Source: an uncultured Butyricicoccus sp. (GTDB taxonomy: Bacteria > Bacillota > Clostridia > Oscillospirales > Butyricicoccaceae). Taken from it: a DNA stretch of 64,000 nt. This document shows positions 36,899 through 45,658 of the stretch, piece after piece. The notes under the pieces were generated by a model. It saw only the letters and a list, made by a program, of their open reading frames with translations, was not told the DNA's origin and searched no databases. How positions within the stretch are numbered: position 1 is the first letter of the stretch; every line of letters starts with the position of its first letter. A program made the position numbers and the translations under genes. The DNA lies in NCBI RefSeq assembly GCF_944381005.1, contig NZ_CALWJM010000005.1, positions 1 to 64,000 on the forward strand. Reading direction: 5' to 3'.

Positions 36899-37283
36899 CA
36901 AGTGGGGAATATCGTCGAGATGTTGCGATACAATGCGGCAGGTGTGTTGGCAAATTGTTACAAATAATGTGGAAGAAATATAAATAATTCACAGCAAATT
37001 GTAAAGAGTGTCCAAAATATTTGGTTATATATTTTTTAAAATTTCAATAAAAATATTGATAAAATAATAAATTGGGTTTATCCGGAGAACGGGAAATTAC
37101 AGTAAAACAAAGCAAAGTTGACCGCGCGAGCGGGACTTTTTACGGTATACTGCGAAAAAATTATCTTACTATGGACAAAAAGAAGGCGAATTATCCCCAA
37201 TAAACAAAAGATACGCTCTTTGTTTGAAAATGAAAAAGTAATTAGAATCGGGTACATATGGACATTTTTCACAGATATATTAC

Positions 37284-37319
37284 TTGCACTTGTGTATGGT
37301 TATGAGTATAATAACCATA
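37284..37319 (+). promoter_or_regulatory. fapA promoter with an inverted repeat over the -10 box
   Basis: TTGCAC (37284-37289) and TATAAT (37307-37312), 17-base spacer. TATGGTTAT (37295-37303) and ATAACCATA (37311-37319) are perfect inverted 9-mers flanking and touching the -10. A third half-site ATAACCATA lies at 37333-37341. Confidence 0.75.
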
Positions 37320-37479
37320 GATAGAGACTGCCATAACCATAAAATGGTAAGCACAGAACGGGGCGATATGCGCAAGCATCGGCGTGTTCTTGACAATAGT
37401 TGACCAAAGCTGGAAACCAATCGTAAGAGGGATGAAGATTGGAGGAAAGCTGTGAAAATGGAAGGAGTGGGGGGACTGC

Positions 37480-39168
37480 ATGGCAGGATGGAAAGGATTA
37501 TTTTCAAGAAAGCAAAATGATGTGCCCGAAAACCAATCGGACAGCAACAAAAATGCAACAGCATTTGAGGTTGTAATGGCGCCTACCTGTAAGATTTCTT
37601 CACTTTATGAGTTGAGTCATACAAGACAAAGCCAAAAATCATTTCGGATTCCAGTGATAGCCAGTTCACAGAAGGAAATCGTTTTGTCAAACGAGCAGAT
37701 AAAGATTGAGCAGGCTAAGCTCAAAAATAGTCTGGAAATGGCGGCAAAAAAGCGTTGGATGAAGGCTTTTTCACATGGTATGGACAGACCAGTAGACAGT
37801 TTGGACGAAGATGTTTTCGTGCATATTGCGGATAATAAAATGATGGCGTGGGTGCTGTTGTTTCCGGCGCTTGGCACTGGCAAGCAACTAACTGGTTCCT
37901 ATATCCTTCGTGAGCTGATTAACCAAGGCGTGACCTTTGGCATTGATTATAATTTTCTGTATTCGCTGCATACACAGGAAAAGTTCGATTTTTGTCTATT
38001 TCCTGTGGCCTACGGCAAATTGCCTGTTTCCGGTCAAAACGGCCGTATCGTTGAACTTTATCCGCGCGATGTTGATTTAAAAAATGAACACTGCGAACTC
38101 AGTCATGTGGATTATGCGTGGCTCAACCTCAGGCGCAAGGTACAGAAAGGCGGCGTTATCTGTGAAATCATTCCGCCTATGCCGGGTATCTCAGGGATTA
38201 CGGTAACACGCGAACTGATTTTGCCCGAACTACTGGAGGGGCAAGCGGTGGAAGTACCGCAGGGCCGAAACACCTGCCTCTCGGAAGATGGCCGGTATCT
38301 GGTCGCGGAAAAAGAGGGCAATGTTGGTTATTCGGGTAAGAATTTTCAGGTCAAGCCGATTTTGGAAATTTTTAATGGCATTGGGCCAAAAGATGAACAC
38401 AACATCAATTTTTTGGGTGATGTACATATTCATGGGGATGTATGCCCGAATGTCGTCATTCGTGCCACCGGCGATGTACAGATTGACGGCGTGATAGAAG
38501 CGTGTACGATTGAAGCCGGTGAAAATGTTGTGGTGTCCGACGGCATCCAAGGTCAGCACGGTGCAACCGTTCGGGCGCACAAAAGTGTATATGCGCGCTA
38601 TCTGGAAAACTGTGATGTGTATGCCCAAGGCGTGGTGCAGGCCGACTGCATCATTGACTGCAACATTTACAGCAACGGTACGGTGACAGCGCGAACCGGA
38701 AAGGGCATTATTCTGCGCGGAACCATTCGCAGTTCTCAGGGCGTGTTTGCCAAGGTGATTGGCTCGCGGGCTGACCAAGAAACGCATATTGTGCTGGGCG
38801 GTCTGCCCTGTGATGAGGAAGAACAGGATAAGATTGCCGAAGAACTGCAAAAAGCGACCGATGAAATCAACCGTATATCGGCAATGCCCAAAACGCGCGA
38901 AAATGACAGTATATTGTCTAAGATGCGGCTGAACCAGTGCGTGGCGAAGATGAAATTGGAACGCTTTCAGAAGGATTTGGAAGCGTATAACGCCAGTATC
39001 CGTGGAAACGACCCACGCAAGTTGATATCTAATCACATATATCCGGGTACCGAAGTTACGATACTGGATAAGGTGTTTACTGTTCAGTATTTGCAGGCAA
39101 ACTGCACCATTGGTATCAGAGATGACGGAAGACTTGGATATATTTCGAGTGAGGAGGCTATTTCGTGA
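37480..39168 (+). CDS. FapA-domain (DUF342) protein
   Basis: A 562-residue cytoplasmic protein. The first 250 residues are a mixed domain; the middle (about 260-420) is Gly/Val-rich and repetitive, as expected for the beta-helix of FapA (DUF342), with phrases such as DVHIHGDVCPNVVIRATGDVQIDGVIEAC. A coiled-coil segment (about 445-500) and a small C-terminal domain follow. Vibrio FapA affects polar flagellar assembly; most clostridial relatives are uncharacterised. ATG 37480 lies behind GTGGGGGGACTGC. Its stop overlaps the start of cheX by four bases. Confidence 0.85.
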   Translation: MAGWKGLFSRKQNDVPENQSDSNKNATAFEVVMAPTCKISSLYELSHTRQSQKSFRIPVIASSQKEIVLSNEQIKIEQAKLKNSLEMAAKKRWMKAFSHGMDRPVDSLDEDVFVHIADNKMMAWVLLFPALGTGKQLTGSYILRELINQGVTFGIDYNFLYSLHTQEKFDFCLFPVAYGKLPVSGQNGRIVELYPRDVDLKNEHCELSHVDYAWLNLRRKVQKGGVICEIIPPMPGISGITVTRELILPELLEGQAVEVPQGRNTCLSEDGRYLVAEKEGNVGYSGKNFQVKPILEIFNGIGPKDEHNINFLGDVHIHGDVCPNVVIRATGDVQIDGVIEACTIEAGENVVVSDGIQGQHGATVRAHKSVYARYLENCDVYAQGVVQADCIIDCNIYSNGTVTARTGKGIILRGTIRSSQGVFAKVIGSRADQETHIVLGGLPCDEEEQDKIAEELQKATDEINRISAMPKTRENDSILSKMRLNQCVAKMKLERFQKDLEAYNASIRGNDPRKLISNHIYPGTEVTILDKVFTVQYLQANCTIGIRDDGRLGYISSEEAIS

Positions 39169-39632
39169 ATTCGCTCACACATGAACAAATGCAGAGTATC
39201 TTAAATAATGTAATGATAGGTACCACGTCCCAAATGGCAAACATTGACCTGAAAAATCAGGAGTTTTCGCTTTCGGATGACCTGTGCACGGTCAATATGA
39301 TGTTTGCCGGCAACTGTGAAGTGACCATTTCTTTATATGCCGATAAATCGTTCTTGGTGCGGTTGACACAGGAAGTGCTTCAAGAACAAGAGGTCACCGC
39401 AGAGGATGTGGAGGACACGGCAAAGGAATATCTGAATGTAATCTGCGGCCATCTGACACGGGAGCTGTTTCCGCTGGTCAACAAGCCGACCAAGCTCAGT
39501 TTTCCCAGTTTCCAGAATGGACGGCACACGTTGGATAAAGAAACGCAATACTCCTGCGAACTTTATTATATTAACAAGGATAAAGACGGTGTTTTGCTCG
39601 TTTTGGAGCTTTCTATGCATCCAAATGAGTGA
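39165..39632 (+). CDS. CheX-like phosphatase-domain protein
   Basis: A 155-residue protein of the CheX/CheC-like fold; family members dephosphorylate CheY. It begins at GTG 39165 inside the fapA stop (TCGTGA), behind GAGGAGG. The region EDVEDTAKEYLNVICGHLTRELFP (about residues 79-102) resembles the conserved helix ExxxN...NxxxG..: E near 82 and N near 91 could be the catalytic pair. It sits between FapA and a lone CheY-like receiver, so the pair may form a phosphatase-receiver module. Confidence 0.75.
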   Translation: MNSLTHEQMQSILNNVMIGTTSQMANIDLKNQEFSLSDDLCTVNMMFAGNCEVTISLYADKSFLVRLTQEVLQEQEVTAEDVEDTAKEYLNVICGHLTRELFPLVNKPTKLSFPSFQNGRHTLDKETQYSCELYYINKDKDGVLLVLELSMHPNE

Positions 39633-39692
39633 ATGTATGATAATTGCATCATCGCCGGGACAAACCAAAAATGAAAAAGGAGCAAAAATCAT

Positions 39693-40064
39693 ATGTCTAA
39701 GAGAATTATGGTTGTAGATGATTCCAGAATCGTACAGTTACAGATGCAGAAGGTACTAGCGGATTCGCAATATGAAGTAGCAGTATGCTGTAAAAACGGA
39801 CAGGAAGCCATCGAGAAGTACGAAACGGAAAAACCCGATTTGATTACAATGGATATTTTAATGCCCGGAATCGATGGCTTGGAAGCTGCGCGCCAGATTA
39901 TAGAGAAGCATCCGGACGCCAAAATATTGATGGTTTCTTCGCTGGCATATGATGATACCATGCAGGAAGCCAATAAGATTGGCGCCAAGGGATTTATCTA
40001 TAAGCCATTTGACAGAGAACAGGTTCTGAAATGTCTGGATGATATTTTTGCAGAGAATGAATAA
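39693..40064 (+). CDS. Single-domain response regulator (CheY-like)
   Basis: A 123-residue receiver with no output domain. Key residues are present: acidic pair VVDDSR (9-10), phospho-acceptor Asp in TMDILMPGIDG (about 54), Ser in MVSSLAY (about 82) and Lys in IYKPFD (about 106). It begins ATG 39693 behind AAAGGAGCAAAAATCAT. It should be the substrate of the CheX-like protein before it. A matching kinase is not visible in this window. Confidence 0.92.
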   Translation: MSKRIMVVDDSRIVQLQMQKVLADSQYEVAVCCKNGQEAIEKYETEKPDLITMDILMPGIDGLEAARQIIEKHPDAKILMVSSLAYDDTMQEANKIGAKGFIYKPFDREQVLKCLDDIFAENE

Positions 40065-40153
40065 AGAAAATCCAACTGGATGATATCGCCGCCAGTCCAT
40101 GACAGGTATGGATTGGCGGCTTTTGTCTGCACAGGAAAGGAAGAAGAAAAAGC

Positions 40154-41113
40154 ATGGATAAAATCAAAACGGTCGCGTTGATAGGATTGGGTGCAATCGG
40201 TTGTTCGGTGGCGCGTGAGCTGTGTCAGGCGGTGGGCGAGGAACACTTTCGTGTCATCGCGGGCGGGGCGCGTCGAGCGCGATTGGAGCGCGACGGCGTG
40301 ATTATCAACGGCCAGCCCTGCAAGTTTCCAATCATTGACCCCGAACAGACGGTGGAACCGGCTGATTTGGTGGTGGTGACGGTTAAGTATGGCGGACTGG
40401 AACAGGCTATACGAGATATCGCGGGACAGGTGGGGCCGAATACCACCATTATTTCTTTTTTAAACGGCATTTCATCTGAACAGATGTTGGCCGAAGCGTA
40501 TGGCTGGGAGCGCGTGCTGTATGGCATGGTGCGCCGTGCGGTGGTCATGGAGGGCAACCGCTGTACTTATGACCAATCGCGGGGCACTTACTATTTCGGA
40601 GAAGCCAAAAATCCGACGCGCACACCGCGCGTGCAGCGGGTGTGCGAACTGTTTGAGCGGGCGGGGCTGAACTATCAGGTGCCGCCCGATATGGTGCGCG
40701 AACAGTGGGTAAAATTTATGGGCAACGTCAGCGAAAACCAGTCGGCGGCAATTTTGGGGATTCCGTATGCGGCATGGTATGAGGATGGAAACGATGCCAA
40801 CTGGATTCGGGAGACTGCCTGCCGGGAGGTCATCGCGGTCGCCAATCGGTTGGGCATTGACCTTGGAGAACAAGACCTGATACGTCAGCGCACCTTGGCA
40901 AAATGCGTGCCATCTTGGGGCAAGCCTTCGACCTTACAGGACATAGAAGCAGGTCGCCCGACCGAGGTAGAGTTGTTTTCAGGGACGCTGTGCCGATTGG
41001 GGCGTGAAGTGGGTGTTCCCACGCCGGTCAGTGATTTGTTTTATCATATGATTCGCGTGTTGGAGCAGAAAAACGCCGGTGCATTCGACACAGAACCGGA
41101 TACGGGTGCATAA
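40154..41113 (+). CDS. Ketopantoate reductase family protein
   Basis: A 319-residue NAD(P)-dependent dehydrogenase. It has the Rossmann motif GLGAIGCSVARELC (about residues 11-24) and the conserved VREQWVKFMGNVSENQSAAI (about 179-198), where the Lys would be catalytic. PanE reduces ketopantoate to pantoate for CoA synthesis. The C-terminal helical domain is complete. No other pantothenate genes are near, so another ketoacid substrate is possible. ATG 40154 follows AGGAAAGGAAGAAGAAAAAGC. Confidence 0.85.
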   Translation: MDKIKTVALIGLGAIGCSVARELCQAVGEEHFRVIAGGARRARLERDGVIINGQPCKFPIIDPEQTVEPADLVVVTVKYGGLEQAIRDIAGQVGPNTTIISFLNGISSEQMLAEAYGWERVLYGMVRRAVVMEGNRCTYDQSRGTYYFGEAKNPTRTPRVQRVCELFERAGLNYQVPPDMVREQWVKFMGNVSENQSAAILGIPYAAWYEDGNDANWIRETACREVIAVANRLGIDLGEQDLIRQRTLAKCVPSWGKPSTLQDIEAGRPTEVELFSGTLCRLGREVGVPTPVSDLFYHMIRVLEQKNAGAFDTEPDTGA

Positions 41114-41119
41114 GCCGAA

Positions 41120-41160
41120 CAAAAAACGCCCGCATGGTGAAAAACCATGCGGGCGTTTTG
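41120..41160. terminator. Bidirectional terminator
   Basis: AAAACGCCCGCATGGT pairs perfectly with ACCATGCGGGCGTTTT around GAAAA, with T-rich flanks, between converging genes. Confidence 0.95.
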
Positions 41161-41170
41161 GTGTCAGTCA

Positions 41171-42007
41171 TTAGTAACAGATAATCATGCCCTGTTCTTC
41201 GGCATAGTAGCTGGTTAGTCCGTGGGTGGGAAGAATGGTCACACGCACGCCGGGTGCCTGTGCTTCCAGCAGATTTTGCAGGGTGAGTGCCAGCTTTAAA
41301 TTAAAACAGTGCGTGATAACCACATGTCGGGTGGATAGGTCACAGTCGGCTTTCATATCTTTAACCAGTGTCAGCAAGGTGTTGCGTTCCCCGCGGCACT
41401 TGTGGGCAATGGCAATGCGGCCGTGGTCGGAAGTGCCAATTAAGCGCATCCCCAATTTTTTGGCGAGTACACCGACGATTTTTGGCATTCGACCGGCCTT
41501 GGCCAGATTGTCGAACGAGCACAGGGTGTAATAGATGTGCAGCGTTTGGTTATAGTCCTCGGCTTGATGGATGATTTCTTCAAAGGAAAGCCCTTGTGCA
41601 ATCAGTTCATTGATTTTTTGCGCCAGTAAAATCATTTGCCCCGAAGTGGCACACGAGTTGATGACGGCAATTTTTTTATCCGGGTATTCATCCATCACTA
41701 GGTCACGGGCGGTCATGGCCGAGTTGTATGAGCCGCTCAAACCGGCAGAGATGGTCACAGCGAACGTCCAGTCAGCCGATTCAAAGACCTTTGCCCATGC
41801 AGCCGGAGAAGGGCAAGAAGAGCCGGTCGCACCGGAGGAAGCGCGCATGGTATCCATCATGACACGCACATCCATGCCCGGTTCATCTACAAAACTCATG
41901 CCATCCACTTGCAGCGTAAGCGGTACGATGGCAAGTGATACATTGGGGGCGCAGTCCATGCCCTCATGCAGGTCGCTGGAGCTGTCAACAGCAATCATAA
42001 TTTTCAT
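41171..42007 (-). CDS. DegV/FakB family fatty-acid-binding protein
   Basis: A 278-residue protein of the DegV family, whose FakB members present fatty acids to the kinase FakA. The N-terminus VDSSSDLHEG and the region GSSCPSPAAW (about 60-70, ligand-head contact) are conserved, as is TISAGLSGSYNSA near 82. The start is ATG 42007 (MKIMIAVDS), behind AGGATG; the open frame goes on upstream but without a site. FakA is not in the window. Confidence 0.92.
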   Translation of the reverse strand: MKIMIAVDSSSDLHEGMDCAPNVSLAIVPLTLQVDGMSFVDEPGMDVRVMMDTMRASSGATGSSCPSPAAWAKVFESADWTFAVTISAGLSGSYNSAMTARDLVMDEYPDKKIAVINSCATSGQMILLAQKINELIAQGLSFEEIIHQAEDYNQTLHIYYTLCSFDNLAKAGRMPKIVGVLAKKLGMRLIGTSDHGRIAIAHKCRGERNTLLTLVKDMKADCDLSTRHVVITHCFNLKLALTLQNLLEAQAPGVRVTILPTHGLTSYYAEEQGMIICY

Positions 42008-42104
42008 AAAAACACATCCTAAAAACGCAGCCCGCAGCGCAAAACGCACGCGGGAGGGAATTCTCTTTTTGATGTAGTATTCAAAACTATATAGGGATGG
42101 GACT

Positions 42105-42133
42105 AGTATAGCAAGTCAGCCGTCAAATGTCAA
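42105..42133 (-). promoter_or_regulatory. Promoter of the DegV gene
   Basis: On the minus strand, TTGACA (42133-42128) and TATACT (42110-42105), 17-base spacing. Confidence 0.85.
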
Positions 42134-42156
42134 TGGCACAGATATGTAAAAACTGC

Positions 42157-42185
42157 TTGCCAAATGGTGTAAAATCAAGGATAAT
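42157..42185 (+). promoter_or_regulatory. Promoter of the EamA transporter gene
   Basis: TTGCCA (42157-42162) and GATAAT (42180-42185), 17-base spacing, divergent from the DegV promoter. Confidence 0.65.
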
Positions 42186-42250
42186 AGAGAAACAGTCGGT
42201 TTGACCGAACAAAGAAAGACCAGATAAAAAAGATAAGGGGATGAAAGAAA

Positions 42251-43168
42251 ATGAAATCGACGGCAACACGTCTGCGTGCAAGTGCCCTTTTACTGCTAAC
42301 GGCAGTCATTTGGGGTGTGGCTTTTGTCGCGCAGTCGGTGGGAATGGATTATGTTGGGCCGTTTACCTTCAGCAGCGTGCGCAATCTGATTGGTGGTGTG
42401 GTACTGCTGCCGTGTATTGCGCTGCTCGACCGTTTAAATGGTGGGGCACAGCGCGTGCCCTCCAGCGGTAAGCGCACGATGTGGCCGGTATTGGGCGGTG
42501 TGTGTTGCGGCGCTGCGTTGGCGGTGTCCGAGGTGCTCCAACAGTTCGGCATTGCGCGTACCAGCGTGGGCAAGGCGGGATTTTTGACCGCGATGTATAT
42601 TTTAATCGTGCCGCTGCTGGGGTTGTTTGTCGGCAAGCGGGTCGGGGCTAAGATTTGGGCAGCCGTTGCGCTGGCTGTTTTCGGCATGTATCTGTTGTGT
42701 ATGACCGAATCCTTTCAGATTGCGCTGGGCGATTGGCTGGTATTGCTTGCCGCCGTGGGCTTTTCGCTGCATATTCTGATTATTGACCATTTTTCACCCG
42801 GTGTAGACGGAGTGCGCATGTCCTGTATCCAGTTTTTTACCGCCGGATTGCTGTGTCTCGTACCGACCTTGATTTGGGAACAACCCACTTGGGGCGCATT
42901 GTTGTCGGCATGGGCGCCCATTTTGTACGCTGGTGTGTTGAGCAGCGCAGTAGCTTATACCTTGCAGGTCATTGGGCAGCGCGATACCGAGCCGACGGTA
43001 GCTTCTCTGATTTTGTCGTTGGAATCGGTTGTGGCGGCGCTTGCAGGCTGGGCGATTTTGGGAGAACGACTGTCCACACGCGAATTGCTGGGGTGTGTGC
43101 TGGCGTTTGCCGCAATCGTGCTGGCACAGCTGCCGGAAAAACGGGTTTGTGCACCAAACAGGCAATGA
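42251..43168 (+). CDS. EamA-family (DMT) transporter
   Basis: A 305-residue membrane protein with ten predicted helices formed by two EamA repeats. The first has TAVIWGVAFVAQSVG (about residues 17-31) and the second ends with SLILSLESVVAALAGW (about 250-265), both typical. It belongs to the drug/metabolite transporter superfamily; substrates range from amino acids to nucleotide sugars and cannot be told from sequence. ATG 42251 follows AAGGGGATGAAAGAAA. Confidence 0.9.
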   Translation: MKSTATRLRASALLLLTAVIWGVAFVAQSVGMDYVGPFTFSSVRNLIGGVVLLPCIALLDRLNGGAQRVPSSGKRTMWPVLGGVCCGAALAVSEVLQQFGIARTSVGKAGFLTAMYILIVPLLGLFVGKRVGAKIWAAVALAVFGMYLLCMTESFQIALGDWLVLLAAVGFSLHILIIDHFSPGVDGVRMSCIQFFTAGLLCLVPTLIWEQPTWGALLSAWAPILYAGVLSSAVAYTLQVIGQRDTEPTVASLILSLESVVAALAGWAILGERLSTRELLGCVLAFAAIVLAQLPEKRVCAPNRQ

Positions 43169-43287
43169 AATTGGTATTGGCATATAAAAAGCGCAGCATA
43201 GGGAAACAGAATGAAAATGTAACCGAAAGATAGGAATCCTTGTCACAATGCTCAAAAACAGAAGAAATAGGTCGTGAAAAATGTCCA

Positions 43288-43317
43288 TTGCGAGAATGAG
43301 CACCAAAGGGGTATAAT
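43288..43317 (+). promoter_or_regulatory. Promoter of the candidate small RNA
   Basis: TTGCGA (43288-43293) and TATAAT (43312-43317), 18-base spacing, with no open reading frame following. Confidence 0.6.
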
Positions 43318-43324
43318 AAAACCA

Positions 43325-43458
43325 AACCACAAGAATTTTACTGGAAACAGTAGATGGTCCCATATCCCAAATTGTTCTTTTTACTTCTCATACCTTGATT
43401 GCGCTGGCACCCCGAATGAGTCTCCCTCCCGTTCGGGGCGCTGGCTCTTTCTTTTTTT
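43325..43458 (+). ncRNA. Candidate small RNA with C-rich loop
   Basis: About 134 bases run from the predicted start to a strong terminator. An internal hairpin TTACTG/CAGTAG with a GAAA loop lies near 43339-43352. The terminal hairpin pairs CTGGCACCCCGAA (43404-43416) with TTCGGGGCGCTGG (43432-43444) around a 15-base loop containing CTCCCTCCC, complementary to purine-rich ribosome binding sites. A T tract follows (43452-43458). No coding frame with a ribosome binding site is seen. The hairpin could instead be only the terminator of the EamA gene. Confidence 0.5.
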
Positions 43459-43466
43459 GCCGCCCA

Positions 43467-44681
43467 TTAACGCGACAGGCTATCGCCCTGCTTGCCGAGA
43501 ATGGCGTGGCAGTCCTCTACACATTTTTGTAATTTTTTGTAGGTGGATGTTGTAACCAAGTCGGTTTTTCCGGCTTCATAGTCGCGTATGGCGCGGTGTG
43601 CGTCAAGCAAAATATAGCGTTCACCGTTGACCTGCTGTTCACGGTCAAGCATATACATAGGGACATATTGCACATTCGTCACCTGACTGATACCGGTGTT
43701 GGGATTTTTGGTCAGCTCCAGTTGCAGCACGACTGTTGTGTCGGTGTATTCGTCGTTTTGTGCTGAAATGAAGTTGCCCAGCGACCAGCACACAAAACCG
43801 GTGCGGGTCGTGCCATCTTCATTTTGTAGCTCGCGTGTTTCCATCGGTTGCAATACATGGGGGTGCCCGCCTAAAATGATATCTGCGCCAAGCGAGAACA
43901 GGTAGTCGGCGATTTCTTCCTGATGGTCGTTTTGGGTGGTCTGATATTCGGTGCCCCAATGCACCATGACCGCGATGAGGTCGGGGGAAAGCGCCTTTGC
44001 CGCTTTGAAATCGCGCCAAAGTAGGCTGGTGGAAAGCGTTTGCGCGTCGTCCAGATAGTCCGTGTGCAAGATATTGACCGTTCCGGAGTGCGATTTGCTG
44101 ACCGGAATCCCGTTGGTGCCGTAGGTGTAGGACAGGAACGCCATGCGGATACCGCCCACATCGGCCAGATAAACGCCGCGGTCATTGTCATTGCGTTCCT
44201 CTGCCGAACGGTAGGTGCCGACATGTGCCAGCCCTACGCCGTCAAGCACGTCCAGCGTGCGCGCCAGCCCGTCATAGCCGCGGTCAAGACAATGGTTGTT
44301 TGCCGTGCTCACAAGGTCGAAACCGGCATCGGCCAGCGCTGCGCCCAGTGCGTCGGGCGAGTTGAACGCCGGAAAGCCCGAATAGTCCGGCCCACCAGCA
44401 AAGGTGGTTTCCAGATTGACCACGGCATAGTCGGCGGCCGACACCCAAGGCTTGGCAAAGCGAATCATGGGCTTATAGTCATAGCCCTGTGCCGCCTCGT
44501 CATAGGCATCGCGTGTCTGCGGCATGTGGCTCATTGTGTCGCCGCACACAGCGAGCGTAGCGACAATGTTGGGTTGTTCGGTCGCAGCCGGGTCGGCTGG
44601 CTCAGAAGGGGAATCAGGTTCGGCACCACAGCCCGCCAACAGTGTGCAAATCACCAAAAGCGCAAGCAATCGTTTGCCCAT
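43467..44681 (-). CDS. CapA-family lipoprotein
   Basis: A 404-residue protein with a lipoprotein signal (lipobox LLAGC near residue 17) and a Ser/Pro/Glu-rich spacer. The calcineurin-like CapA domain follows: AVCGDTMSHMP (about 50), DYAVVNLETTFAGG (about 90), STANNHCLDRG (about 133), VMVHWGTEY (about 240) and GADIILGGHPHVLQ. These motifs supply the metal ligands. CapA is linked to poly-gamma-glutamate or capsule, but many relatives stand alone and are unassigned. ATG 44681 follows AAAGGAGGCTGTT. Confidence 0.92.
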   Translation of the reverse strand: MGKRLLALLVICTLLAGCGAEPDSPSEPADPAATEQPNIVATLAVCGDTMSHMPQTRDAYDEAAQGYDYKPMIRFAKPWVSAADYAVVNLETTFAGGPDYSGFPAFNSPDALGAALADAGFDLVSTANNHCLDRGYDGLARTLDVLDGVGLAHVGTYRSAEERNDNDRGVYLADVGGIRMAFLSYTYGTNGIPVSKSHSGTVNILHTDYLDDAQTLSTSLLWRDFKAAKALSPDLIAVMVHWGTEYQTTQNDHQEEIADYLFSLGADIILGGHPHVLQPMETRELQNEDGTTRTGFVCWSLGNFISAQNDEYTDTTVVLQLELTKNPNTGISQVTNVQYVPMYMLDREQQVNGERYILLDAHRAIRDYEAGKTDLVTTSTYKKLQKCVEDCHAILGKQGDSLSR

Positions 44682-44778
44682 AACAGCCTCCTTTGTTGAC
44701 AAAAATTGACATTTTTTCCATTATATCACAGTCAATGACGGGAGAAATGAAAAAATTATAAAAAATTTGTGACACTGC

Positions 44779-44807
44779 TTGCAGTTTGCCCACAAAACGC
44801 ATACAAT
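44779..44807 (+). promoter_or_regulatory. Promoter of the HD-domain gene
   Basis: TTGCAG (44779-44784) and TACAAT (44802-44807), 17-base spacing. Confidence 0.75.
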
Positions 44808-44837
44808 AAAGGTGGAACAAGAGAGGAGGCGTTTCCA

Positions 44838-45359
44838 ATGGACTTATCCTTTGAGGCTGCGACCTCAGATATTCTTGCCCATCCGCTGTTTGAGCAGACC
44901 CGTGAGTTTACACACCACGGCATTGATAATTCGGTGTATGACCATTCGGTTGCAGTTGCGCGTCTGGCGTATCGCATGGCGCTTGCGCTCAACCTGACCG
45001 AAGCCGAAGTGATTTCGGTCACACGCGCAGCGTTGCTGCATGACTTCTTTGGCTATGACTGGCATGACGAATGGTTTAAGCGCTTCTTGCGTCATTACCG
45101 CGGTGTGCGTCGGTTGACCCATATGCACGCCTTTGTGCATGGCGCACTGGCGGCCAAGCGTGCTTCGCGCTATTTTGCGCTGACCGACCGACAGCGTGAT
45201 GCGATTGCGGCGCATATGTTCCCGCTTGCACCTATGGTGCCGCGCTCCAAGGAAGGCTGGATTGTCACCGCAGCGGATAAAATCGTTGCAGCGGCTGAGA
45301 TGAGCCGATGCGTTTCGCGAGCTGCCCGACGTACCGTGCGCCGCGTAGTATTGGACTAA
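44838..45359 (+). CDS. HD-domain phosphohydrolase
   Basis: A 173-residue protein with an HD domain. The metal ligands are visible: HHGIDNSVYDHSVAVA (His near residues 25 and 35), ALLHDFFGYDWHDE (His-Asp near 65) and a later HAFVHG. The family hydrolyses phosphate esters, often nucleotides. The substrate cannot be inferred. The start is ATG 44838 behind GAGGAGGCGTTTCCA. It ends in an Arg-rich tail (RRTVRRVVLD). Confidence 0.88.
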   Translation: MDLSFEAATSDILAHPLFEQTREFTHHGIDNSVYDHSVAVARLAYRMALALNLTEAEVISVTRAALLHDFFGYDWHDEWFKRFLRHYRGVRRLTHMHAFVHGALAAKRASRYFALTDRQRDAIAAHMFPLAPMVPRSKEGWIVTAADKIVAAAEMSRCVSRAARRTVRRVVLD

Positions 45360-45375
45360 AACAAGACAGAGTGCA

Positions 45376-45413
45376 AAAAAAGCCACTGGAACGACCGTTC
45401 CGGTGGCTTTTTC
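45376..45413. terminator. Bidirectional terminator
   Basis: AAAAAGCCAC plus GGAACG pair with CGTTCC plus GTGGCTTTTT, with one mismatch, between converging genes. Confidence 0.9.
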
Positions 45414-45421
45414 CTATGCTG

Positions 45422-45634
45422 TTATAGTTTTCGGAAGAGCGGCTGGAATAATCCGCCGAATGCGCCGCCGTTCTGCTGTGAAATCAGAAGCAGAATCAAG
45501 CACAGCAAAATCGCTGCTGTGATTGCGGACAGCTTGGAATAGGATGGTTCGCGGCTGACCGAAACAAAACACCGGACAATTACGCCAAGTGAGCCGGCAA
45601 GTACGAAAATGAGCAGGCAATAGACAAGAAACAT
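45422..45634 (-). CDS. Small membrane protein, 70 residues
   Basis: Two hydrophobic helices (about residues 2-22 and 36-52) are joined by a short polar loop with Arg and Ser. The gene is supported by AAGGAGGTACGAT directly before ATG 45634. No family is recognised. It is transcribed after the acetyltransferase gene, 24 bases upstream, so the two may share an mRNA. Confidence 0.75.
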   Translation of the reverse strand: MFLVYCLLIFVLAGSLGVIVRCFVSVSREPSYSKLSAITAAILLCLILLLISQQNGGAFGGLFQPLFRKL

Positions 45635-45658
45635 ATCGTACCTCCTTGTGTTTGGTGT

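Larger units (their letters stand above)
36854..37479. other. Intergenic region between GTPase-NYN and FapA genes
   Basis: No convincing gene. The left part holds the GTPase promoter, the middle (about 36960-37075) is very AT-rich, and the right part holds the fapA promoter (37284-37312), inverted repeats and a 160-base leader with possible hairpins (CCAATC/GATTGG at about 37415-37441, and GATATGC with a GCAA loop near 37368). Confidence 0.6.

Noticed and set aside
36854-37479. Small ORFs in the AT-rich gap
   Set aside because: Frames such as 37118-37324 lack ribosome binding sites and overlap promoter elements.
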